Of a DNA stretch of 64,000 bases, positions 51,241 through 63,400 are shown piece by piece (the first letter of the stretch is position 1; every line of letters starts with the position of its first letter). A program made the position numbers and the translations under genes. The notes under the pieces are model-generated. The model saw only the letters and a program-made list of their open reading frames with translations, had not been told where the DNA came from and ran no database searches. This stretch comes from Allolobophora icterica (lineage: Eukaryota > Annelida > Clitellata > Crassiclitellata > Lumbricidae): the NCBI GenBank assembly GCA_963556255.1, contig OY744607.1, positions 53,062,170-53,126,169 on the forward strand. The letters run 5' to 3'.

Positions 51241-51443
51241 CGAACACACAGAACCAAAACAACAACCATTCATCTCAAAAAGTAAACAATAAAGTGAATG
51301 TCTGGTTGCACACTCTAAAAGAGGTTCAGACATTTCGAAACGTCAACATCCATTCCCTTTCCCGCCAAAACTTAAAGTAACAAAGACATCTAAACTTTCT
51401 GGTTGCAGACGATGAAGAGTTCTCGGAATTCCGTCACCCGATG

Positions 51444-51454
51444 CTATTTCATTC
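51444..51454 (-). CDS. ASPSCR1: TUG-like terminal exon (11 coding bases)
   Basis: Acceptor tttttacag, phase 1 in. The remaining coding bases give G-M-K-stop (TAG), so the protein ends KVPKWFQPGMK. The 3' UTR would run to lower coordinates; AATAAA-like words on the minus strand near 50,700 are possible but unproven poly(A) signals. Confidence 0.7.
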
Positions 51455-54400
51455 CTGTAAAAATCAGAAATGTCAGAGAAAAATTTAACGAAACAAAAAG
51501 ATTATGTGAACATACCAAAGTGTCTGGTACACAGCCGAGTTTGCCTTAAATTCTGCAACTGAAAATCAACTTCTTTCTATCGTGGAGGGGGTCATAATTA
51601 CTATGCATTTATTAAACGCCAATATCTAATGACCAAGCATCAGTCGATGGCGTTGATAAATCGTAAGTGGACTTGCCCAAGGTCCCTGCACAGTGACCGT
51701 CTCGTCTCAGAGGAGGAGGAGGATCGAATGCGTACTCCCCACACTACAAGGCAAGTGCTCTAATCCAGTGGTTTCCAAACTATTCTGGGTCGCAACCCAC
51801 TTCTGAATATTTTGGCAGTCTCGGAACCCACTGTGTAAAATTAAGCACTGTGTACTAAAATTTCCTTCGTAAATTGGTATTCAAATATGCGGATTTACGT
51901 ACAGCGCTTAGAAATGTGAAGCATTAAAAGGAAACTTAGGTAAAAGAACAGTTTACAAAATTATTGCAATCCAGCTTGTTATAGCCTAATCATAGCCAAG
52001 TGTTGTTGCTGCAAAAAAATTATTTTCTTTAAAAATTTGGCGACCCACTTGCCAGAGCTTTGCGACCCACCTTTGGGTCGCGACCCACAGTTTGGGAAAC
52101 TATGCTCTAATCAACTGCATACCGTTCTTGAAGTGCCCTTGACTTCTGTAACTTTTCCGAGTTTCTTGCAAATTATCAGACTTTGGACACTTTCTCAGTT
52201 GGCAATCCAATTCTTTGGCACTCACTACCGAACTCGAGTTCCAACGCATTCAGCCAGTTCTCTAATCTAAGTCTAAACTTAAGTCATTCAAGTTTAAACC
52301 TAAGTCATTTAAGTCAAAACACAAGTCATTTTATCTAAACTTAAGTCACTTAAGTATAAAGTTAAGTCATTTAAGTAAAAACTTAGGTCATTCAAGTTTA
52401 AACATAAGTCATTCAAGTCAAAACTTGTCTTGCCTTTATCGACTTGCCATAGCCACCATAGCCAGACTTCTGCTTCTCTTGAACTACTGAATTTTGACAA
52501 AATGATAGGGCTGTTCCAAAAGAACAGCCCTATTTTGACTACACTCTAGTCAAATGATGTCTTGTGCAACATGATAACAGTGCCGCAGAAGTCGTTAGAT
52601 TTGATTAGTCACTAAAAAATCTCTTCAATGTGGTCACATGTTCATTCACCTGGTTGAAACCACTTTGGAACTTTGTTAGACGATCTGGGTGCAGCAGAGC
52701 TACTCCCCGACTGTCCATGGGTGCTCGAGGAGGTGCTTTGCGTGGAAGGTCCTGCAACATTTTCACTCCGTCTGTCTGGTCCACCCTGTATTGCGCCGGT
52801 CTTCCGTGCAGGTAGACTAAGGAAAAAACAAGAAAATATGTCAAGAAGCGTCTTTTTTCCCAACTCTTAGGCTGCACTTCACCGATTCATCAACCGACTC
52901 ATTACATCATGAACCTGTTGTAATTAGGAACTTCTGTAGCACCGGCGTCAAAGACATCAACCAATGGTGCACCAAAACCAAGCCATAATCAGGTGAATAT
53001 CCAGCAGTGCGTGTGTAGTACGTAAGTACGCAGTGTGTGCCTAGCACATACGATCAGCCCCACAGACAGAGAGACAGCCTCTGGTGGATAAGCAATTTGA
53101 GAGTGGCGAGTCTTAAGTTGAGAACGAAACAACAAAAGCAACCGAGCAGAATGGAGAGACAACTAGGTTTAGCAACCGAGAAAGCCCTAACTTATAACTT
53201 TTGAACACTGCCTACTTTTAATGCCTTAAAGCCTATGTATAATCTCTTAAATTGAGTGCTCTGAAAGGTCATAAACTAACACACATACACAGAATGTATC
53301 AGTAAAAATTCTGGATAGTAGAACCGATTGTCAATAGTACTTAGAGGAAGTCCCAAAGGCAATACAAACCATACTAAACGGCAAGCACTTCAACATAAAG
53401 AGTACTCACTGCTTGCCAAGTACTTCTTTGGCTTTGTCTCGACACGATATTGAGTTCAGAACTTCCATTGCCAGAAATCCTTGCAAAAACAGAACAGTTT
53501 TTGTAATTTAAAAGTCTACTCTAACGGCTTCTATAGCGCCGTTTGCACAAGGCATGAATTGATGGTGAAATACTAGCCAAAATCATAATCCAATAGAGCA
53601 GTCCAGTGGAAATCAGACAAGTCTGAGAAACCAGAAGTCAGGCTATAGAGCGTCAGAGGGAAACTCCATTTGAAAAACCACTATTGCTTCAAATTATAAC
53701 CAGTTATCAACTAATTATCAACCACAATTATCAACCACTAGTTGTTGGTTTATATTGTCAAAAAGCCTCCAAAATCGAAAACGCTTTAATCGCAAAAAGA
53801 TAAATTGAAGACTGCTAAAATGCAGAATCTTGAAATACTCCTGTTAATGCCAGGGACAGCAGTTGTGTCGCCAGTTCCGGAGGTGGAAATTAAAGGGAAA
53901 GCTGTCGAGCTCATGGAAGAAAGAGAAAAGGAACGAGTATTTGAGCTAGCAAAGCTTAAACTACAGGCAGAGGCAGAAAGTGAAGCTAGAAAGTTACAAG
54001 CAGAAGCTCGAAAGTTAGATCTAGAAGCACAGGAGCGGAAAGAAAGAGTAGAAGCAGAGGAGCGGAAAGAAAGAGTAGAATGTTAATTGCAAATTTATAT
54101 AATGCCACTTCAAGAGAGGCTTGAAGTGCTCTGACCACTTAAACCTATCCATCCCTAGTCATGCTCAGGACCTTTCTTTCCACAATATCAAACGACTGTT
54201 GATTACTGAACTCATGTACACTGCCATTTTCTTTGGCCTCGGTCATGCACTATATAAACTGATCTATCATTATTATTATTGTGTTATTTTTTCAAATACG
54301 AGATAAATATTAGTCAGGTATTTAAAAATCAAGAACTTGACAGCAAAAGTTCTGTGGAAACCAATTGCGTTGAATGGCCACAGATAAGCCGGACAAGCAT

Positions 54401-57400
54401 ACATATATTATTGTTCTCACTTTAAAAAAATATTCAACATCATCACATACACAAGAAAATGCTATATAAAACTGCTTTAGTAATAAAAATAATAAAAATA
54501 ATAATAATAAACTGATTTGAAAGCATCTTCCACCTGTTTCGTTTGCCTCAGCTGCTTGACTTTTCGCTTTGAAGTGTACAAGCGCCAGTGGCCCAACTTC
54601 AGCCTACGAGATAATGAAATTGGAAAGTTAAATTGGTAACTGAACATTTCAAGGAACATTTCATATAGCTATAATACGAAAATCGAAACTGCAATTAGTA
54701 ACTTCTATAGCACTGATGTCTCAAACATGAGGCATCGACAGATGGCACACCAAAACCTGAAGATTGGTCTGCTAAAACAAGGCAGCCCAAACCATGTAAA
54801 AGCTAAGGTATAAGCATCAAATGCTATCTGCCCCACCCTACCACATCCCACCATATCACCCTCTGCCACCACGTTACCCTACTCTACCATATCCCACCAT
54901 ATCCTATCGCACTCTACCATCATGATACCCTACCCTACCAATCCCACCATATCCTGCATGCCATTGGTTAATACCACGTGCATTACACACCGGCGCAATA
55001 GAAGTTACAAATTAATTAATAATCCCTCAATCCCTACTATACCACCAACCCTTACCTTACTCCACCATCCTACCCTATCCTATCTTCCAAGCTTACACTG
55101 TTCAACCTACCCCATTCTAAACAACTAATACTGCTCTATATCATCACTCTACCCTGAATCAAGAAAATTATAGTAAATAAAAAATGAACTAAAACAAGAA
55201 ATTAAATTAAAGCAATCCAAAGGTGAACACAGCCACAGAATGATATCAGGATTAACAACCACAGAAACATGCAACTACTCAGTCAGACACTAGCCTGTTG
55301 TACATCAACCTCCCTACCATACTCTACCCTTCCTAACCCTTCCTATCCTACACTACCGCCATACCCTACCCTGCCCTACCTTACCTTTGCTATCCTACAC
55401 AACCACCCTGCTTTACCCTACCCTACCCTACCTCACCCTCCCTACCATATTCTATACATACATAAACACAATCATATATAAACAATAAACTGATGAAGAT
55501 GATCAAGAAAACTGACTTCGATCAGAGTCTGAGCATGATCATCAAGAACGATCCTCGGAGGTGTTGTGTCTACAAAATTATTCGAGCCCAATTTCAAGTT
55601 AATTGTAAATAATAACAAACACTAAAGCTCTTATATTTTGCTAGTAACTGTAATTGTAATTACCAACTTTTATTGTACCAGTGTAATGTGCAACTGCGAA
55701 CCAAAACTATTCGTGTTCAGGTCAATCGCCATTAAAATCCATACTTACATACATACAAATGCAAAAATACATGTAATGCCGTTACCATAATTCAAAAACA
55801 TAAATCGATGGTCAGTTCAAGTTAAAATCAGTCAAAGAAGAACTTAAAACCGGACAAGACTGGATAAGATTAGATTAGGATTAGAAGGATAACTGTTGAT
55901 AAAAGCACAGAGAAAATTACACTACTTTACAACTGAAACCCTAGAATGGCGCTAAGATATCGATAAGATATTGCTAAGATATTGATAAGATGTCCAAACG
56001 TACAGAGTTCGAAATGAAGATTCTTGTCCACCAGATTTTCTTTCACGAACTTGTAGAGGGAAGAAACTACAAACAAAGTGGGTCTCCACTGGTTAAAAAT
56101 CTTCTATCTTCTATTTTCTATCCATCTTCTATCCAACTGACAATCTTCTAGTTTACTGTGCATGGCTTTGCTAACTGATGTAATACTCTAGTTCAGGGGT
56201 TGTGAACCTGTTTAAGGGTGCTTTCCAAAGTGCCACTAAACAACTACCCTCACTTGCCCCTCAAAATTTTGCACAGTATATACGGTAATTATTTTTCTCA
56301 TACAGGTTTTAACTGACAAAATCGCAAAAAAATTATATAAAAGACATTATTTCAAAGATGCTCTTGGATAGGAGTTACAGTGAAATCCTTTATAAACGAA
56401 AATGTGGGTTCCTAGCATGATAGTGTATTTTATAATAATGCTCTCAATAGCAGCTACATCAAGATCTACATTACTATGTCAGAACATGTCACAAGAACAC
56501 ATGTCTCAGTTTCCGGCGTGTGTCAAGAATCGTCAGGCGCGTTCTTACCAGTTTCAGCCGGTCGAAACACCGCCTGCAGAACCAGACGATCTGGAAACTC
56601 GAAACGGACAATGAATCGCTGATAGCTGGACATCTTGGCGTTGCGATAAGCACTTCTCATCGCTTGAGTCATCAGAGGCTGGTCATCCATCGACGACCTG
56701 ATTGCATAACAATGATCATTTTTACCTGATTGCATGATGAATCGTGACCTAGTTGCATAATAATGCATTTGACGTATCTGCTGAACAGTGTAAATCTATT
56801 AAATTTTGACCTAATTGCATAACAATGGCTGTTGATGCAACTCAGGCCCGGTTCGTCCGTTTGGGCAACTGGGCAGCCAGGGCCGCCGATTTTTAGGGGC
56901 CGCCAATTTTCCATTCTCCAAAATCATTTAATTATTATTCGGTAGAATTCCTTAAAAAAATAAAAAAAAGGTCATCAACTTTTTTGTAAGATGAAATTCC
57001 CAAAAAGATGGATGAAATGAGCCTGATGAAAATCTTAAAATTTTCGGACAGTTTGTGCTTAGGGCCGCCGGTTTGCCTAGGGCTGCCGATTTGCCCAGGG
57101 CCGCCAAATGTCTTGAGCCGGGCCTGATGCAACTGCATAACGTACCTTGGCAAACTGCAAAACAAACTATGGTGATCTGTTTGCATAATCAATCATAGTG
57201 ACCTAGTTTCATCACAAATCACTGGTCTGGTTGCACCAGCAAATAGTGAACCAGTTGCACGACAAATCAAATTGACCTAGTTGCATCATAAAGTAGCAAC
57301 TTAAGTTTCATTGCAAATCACTGGCCTAGGTGCACCAGAAAACAGTGACCTAACTCCATAACAAATCAGTGTCCTAGTTGCATCACAAAGCAGTTACTTC

Positions 57401-60400
57401 CATCACAAATCACTGGCATAGTTGCACCATAAAACAGTGACCTAGCTGCATGAAATCATAGCGACCTAGTTGCATCACAAAGCAGTTACTTAAGTACCAT
57501 CAAAAATCATGGCATAGTTGCACCAGAAAACAGTGACATAGTTGCATAAAATCATAGCGACCTAGTTACATCACAACTAAACATATGGTGACCCAATTTA
57601 ACTTAAACTGCCTGAGCATGAGACCTGTGGTATCTCCAGTGTTTATAGCAAACCGTTTTATAGAAGAAATTCCATATTATCTTTAACTTACACTTCTCTG
57701 GAGAGACTCGTCTGTAGCACTTTCAGATCCGAGACAGTATGCTCAAAGAAATCGTCACCAACATCATCTTCGTCTGCAATAACAAACATCTAAGACCTCA
57801 GTATTTGCCATGGGAAACGGAAGTCAATTGGTTATAAAGCGCTCACCTGTAAAGCGGAGGGTACAGTTTCAATCCTCCGCCACTGAGATGGTTACTGTGT
57901 AGGGACCTTGAGCAAGTCCTTCACTCACAATTGCTCAGCGTCATCGATTAATGCTTGGTTTTTTTGTTTTTTTTATATTTTATTTAGGATATTTCTATAG
58001 CGCCTCCTCAAGTCTACTACTACTCAGAGGTGCTCCCAACTACAGCATTTGATACTGTGTCGGAGTTTTCACGCTGAAGCGCCATGAGCAGTCGCGAGTG
58101 AAGTACTTGCCCAAGGTCCGTACGCAGCGGCTAGAGTGGGATTCGAACCTGCAACCCTCAGGTTACAAGGCGCCGAACTTACCACTGAGCCACCATGCCC
58201 CACAACTGGTTGTTAGATATTGGCGCTTAATAAATGCATAATAATTTCTTACCCACTACAAGATGCCTCACCATCTCAATGATGTCTCTTTCTGGGCAAC
58301 GATCTCATTACGGCTTGGTTTTGGTGTGCCATCGGTTGAAGCCTTGTGCATTAGGCACCGGCACTACAGAAGTTGCGTTTAAACTAGCCCCAAGAGGCAT
58401 CAATTGGTATGAAGTGTCAGCAACTTCATTTTCTTAGCCTGAGCATATGAAAATGGGTGGCCAGACATCTCCCTTGCAGTCTCATCTTCCCACCGACAGC
58501 ATACGGTCAGTGTACTCATTATACCTGAGTTGGCTAGAGGGCACAGGTAGAGCAGAAAGCTTGACACCAATTTCTGCCTTGTTGGGATTTGAACCCAACT
58601 TCTCCGTTGACAGTCCAACACGCTAACCACTTGACTATCACACAGCCCCATATATAAAATTGTGGGGCGTGGTGGCTCAGTGGTAAGTTCGGCGCCTTGT
58701 GACCGGAGGGTTGCAGGTTCGAATCCCACTCTAGCTGCTGCGTACGGACCTTGGGCAAGTCCTTCACTCGCGACTGCTCGTGGCGCTTCGGCATGAAAAT
58801 TCCGACACAGTATCAAATGCTGTAGTCGGGAGCGCCTCTGAGTAGTAGTAGACTTCGAGAGGCGCTATAGAAATATCCGGAATAAATAAACAAAGCTCCT
58901 TTATGAGGTCTTGAAAAGTTTATAGAATTTTGAGAATAACTCCAAGTAAAAGTAAATTCAATATTTCAATTTCCGCTTTTCAAATAATAAGGAAATGTCT
59001 TTCTGAAACTCACAAACGCTTTCGGTGTCTGGCTCGTTCAGGCTGAAGAGAACCGTTTCTCTGTCACAAGGCTAAAACAGGAAAAATAGAGCTTCATAAT
59101 CTACTAAACTGATTGCTCAATTGACTGCTTGATTGACTGCTTAACCCATTCCTGCCGGATGGGGTCACGGATGACCAGAAATGGGAGGCATTGAAACAGA
59201 TTAGAAAATAAATATAGTTTCATTATGTCATTCCTAAAAATAGCATCAATGTTGTTGGCGGAAAATTTCCCAACATTTTGATATCGAGTTTGTTGTTAGA
59301 AAGTAAATATTTCCCAAGTTACGACAGTAGAAGAAACGGGTAAAAGTGGGGTAAAATGGGAGATTTTGAGATGTGTCTTGGATGAGAGCGACGACACGTT
59401 TTCGTCTTCAGATGAAGAAGTATTCGGCAACATAACTTATATGTAAGTCACACGTGAGGCAAGGTGTAAAGTGTGTGCCAAGGAGAAAAATCTAGAGACT
59501 AATCAGGACGACCAAGACGTTTACTTCTTGTGAAAAATGCAGAGTCCACCCATGCATTGGCGACTGTTTTGCCCTTCGGCATTCTAGGACCAATATATAC
59601 TATATAACTTAAATTTTTGAGCCACCATATAAATTCTTTTTGGGCTGCTATATAAATTAACCATTGTTCACAATGAAATATGGATTTCATAGCCAGAAGT
59701 CTGCTGATTCAGAAAATATTTACTTTTTTATGCTTACTTGTAACTGTTGTTGGACTGTTGTCCTTCAAATCTACCTTTTTTTGCCGACTATTTTGCCATT
59801 TGGGATTCGAAGACCGCTATATAAATCAACCTTTGTTCACAATGAAATATGGATTTCATAGCCAGTAGTCTGCCGATTCAGAAAATATATACTTTATTAT
59901 GCTTAATTGTTGCAGTCAACACAGTGTTGTTGTTCTAACATAGATACCATTAATTTCCTACTTTTCCGAAAAAACAATTCAGGCGGGAAAGGGTTAATTG
60001 AATTGACTGTTTGATTTAAGACTGCTTGATTGACTGCTTACTTGTCCAGCTGCTTCATCGATTGCCTGATTTATCAGCGATATAAGATGAGATGGTCAGG
60101 GAGAAGGTTGCTGGATTGATTGTTTGATCAATCAATTGGCTGATTGCTTGATGGACAACATGATATACATGCCATTGATTGATTTCATCAAGCAATACAG
60201 ATTGGTTTTCTTTATATGATACTGGAAGGTCGTGGTAAACTTAAGCAAAATGGAGCTGGGTTAGCACTTCAATAGGTGACCGTCTGAGGAATACCATGCC
60301 TCCTGTGATGCCTACAGGGAAGGATGTAAAGGGAATGTTGGATAATCACCACTCGTCAACCACACTCGGAGAACCGCTGCAACAACAGCGTGTAAACAAG

Positions 60401-63400
60401 TGAGGAGTTTCTAGCATGCTAAGACACACACTAGTGGCCAATCCAAGAAAATTCTCTCATATCTCAGCATATATGACAGAAGCAGCTCCACTGGCTCCCT
60501 ATCGAGGACAGAATCAAATTGAAGATCCTTCACCTTGGCCGGGCTTTGTTGGTTGACTCTGCTCCATCATACATAAGAGAGTTGTTTGTGCCGATTTCAG
60601 CTCAGTCAGGTCACTGGTCGCTTCATTCAACCACCTGTGGAGATCTTCTGGTCCCTCACTGATATACGTCAACATGAGTGCAGTGTGCACTCTCATCCGT
60701 TTGTCAATCCCTTTGAAACAACCTCACCCAACACTTGATCTGTCCCTTTAAACTCTGCTCAAGTTACTCTTTCTAGCTGTGTTAAGATGCACATGTTACG
60801 ATCCCTTGTACAGGGCTCATGTTCTTAGCACTTTTGAGGGATTCCTAAAGTACGCTTTATAAAAGTCCACATACTTACATACATACATACATATAAACAT
60901 AAGATGGAGAGAACAATGCTCACGAGGAAGTCTTCTCTGTTCACCTCACTGCAAGAAGAAAACAGTGACATTGTTCAGATCATAAATGCTTAGTGGAAAT
61001 TCACTGTATATAAAATCAGAATGCTACATTTGCCTTTATAGACCTGTACACCTTCACAGACCTACATATTTATTTACAAAAGTATAGCCCTATATACACC
61101 TATTGGCTAGAGCACTCGCACTATAACATGGATGGTATGGGTTTGAGCCTCCTCCTCCCCTGAGAAGGTTACTGTTTAGGGACCTTGAACAAGTCCTTCA
61201 CTCACAGTTGCTCAGTGCCGTCGATTGAAGCTTGGTAATTACATATGCATACCAATGTTTGGCCCACCAGCTGGAATTGCCTTTCTCTTGAGCTGTGGCT
61301 CACGCTCCTGAGTTTGTCCCTTCCATAGTTAGCAAGCCCTGTAGTCTGTATTATTCGACAGCGATCTCACTGGTTCGGGTCAGGAGCGCCACTGAAGAGT
61401 TTATTTCTGAAGTGTTGCTTTATAAATGTCAGATTACAATTACAGAAACAATTCACAGTTCATGCTCATGCTTTTACTAAACTCAAGTACTTTGGCCAAT
61501 GTTTTGCAACACTCTTCTGTTTGGTAGTGGCAAAGTTAATTGCAAATTTATATAGCGCCACTTCACGAGAGACCCATCAGAGGTGCTCTTGACCTAACAT
61601 ATTAACTCATTCCCGCCCAATCGGGTCGCTAGCGACCCGAAATGGGAGGGATTGAATTAGACTACAAATTAATTATAGCAGAATGAAATCATACCTCCAA
61701 ACAACACCAGAGATGTCTAAGGAAGATTTGTTTACATTTTGGCGTTATTTTTTTGTTTGATTTTGATGTTTTTGTGGGGGGGGGAAGACTTTAAAGTGAT
61801 GAAAAAATGCATATAGATATCGGCGGTTTTGAGGCGCCATTTTGACAATACAAACGATTAGTTTTCGTCTTCTATCGGGGAAATTATTGACCTATTTGAG
61901 GTCGGCGGTGAACACAGTGTATGGAATAAGGCATGTGCTTGATGGATAGCAAATTCTGCGTGTGCTGAAGATTCATACTAGTCGAAGTCAGCATCAATGG
62001 TGGAATTATTCGCCGTCCAAGTCATGGTCAAGGTCAACGTCTAGATGATCATCAGCAGAACATTACTGAACCAAAGAACAGCAGATATATGATAACCAAT
62101 GGAACTGGCAAAAGCATTACCAGAAAGGATATTACATTTTAGATGATGAGGTTTTCAGACTGTACCTTACGTAGGCTCAGTGCCAAGTTGATTGCACAGC
62201 ATGAAAATCCACCTGACGTTGCAGTTGCACCAAGTTCTAATATATAGGCCTACACCTTCCATACCCAGCTAGCTAGGCTACTTGGCAAACAATTTTTCAT
62301 CAAAGTCACATCTCATACATAGGTGTGGTGTCTGTCCCAAGTATAAAAATTCAGAGACTGGCAGATATAAAGACACTGCGACTGTAAGCTCTACCAGGAA
62401 TGCAATAACCATCATTTAGCAAGACAAGGGTGCTATATAAATTAGCTTTTGTTCACAATGAGATATACATTTTAGAGCCAGTAGTCTGCTGATTTAGAAA
62501 ATATATATTTTAATTTTATGATACTTAACTGTAATCCTTGTAGTGCTATTGTCGTTCTACCGTGTGTACTATAAATTTACACATTTTCGGAAAAACAATT
62601 TGGGCGGGAATGAGTTAATGAAACCACGATTGAACAGAATGGTCTTCAAGCGCTTGCGGAAAAGAGAGGCTGAGAAGAGATCCAACTCTTGTGTTAGTTT
62701 GGTTTTAACTTAGAGCTATTCCAGTTAGCTCATCCACTGCAGGCTGCCACTCTGGGCGGGCTTTCTCTCTGGGTGATAACCTGACTGTGACTTGATTCAG
62801 AAGCACCACTGGTTCATGCCTTGTGCATTAGATGCTGGCACCACAGAAGCAGCTAATTAATCGTAATAATAATTTACGACAAACAACTTGCCCACAGTCG
62901 TGAGTCTGCACAGTAAGTTCAAAGCCACAAATGTCTGATGAGTCTCCCTTGAAGTAGTGCTATATAAATCTGCAATTGCCATTACCAAGTGTGCTGCAAA
63001 ACAGACTTTAGTAAGTCAGCGTACATCATAATCAAACTGTAATAAGACAATGTAAAATCAAATTTCAGTCACCGTGGACCTCCCTCACCTGAACTCGTTA
63101 TGATAGACGTTCTTGCCCTTCGTCTCCTCTGGAAACTAAAAGAATTCACAACAATCAACTTAGCAATAATAAACATGCATGGAACTGGTTAGATGGCTGC
63201 ATCCCAGCATCTTTGACAGGTTCTAAGTCAGTGCTATATATCATGTTTCCTTATGTGAAATTGCCTTGTTGGCTCTGTCAGATTTAGAAAATGTTTCAGA
63301 TGCATCAAAGCAGATATCCAGACTGCAAAGAAAATGGAGGACATGTATTGGGCTGTCAGACCAACCCTATGAACAGAAGGATTAACGCTTTAACAACAAG

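Noticed and set aside
51343..51454. Longer C-terminal reading of the last TUG exon (EIASGDGIPRTLHRL...)
   Set aside because: It needs an incoming phase 2, whereas the preceding exon leaves phase 1; the in-phase reading stops after G-M-K.
54477..54659. Alternative frame of the 54.5-kb TUG exon (LKLGHWRLYTSKRK)
   Set aside because: Open but out of phase with both neighbouring exons and unlike TUG.
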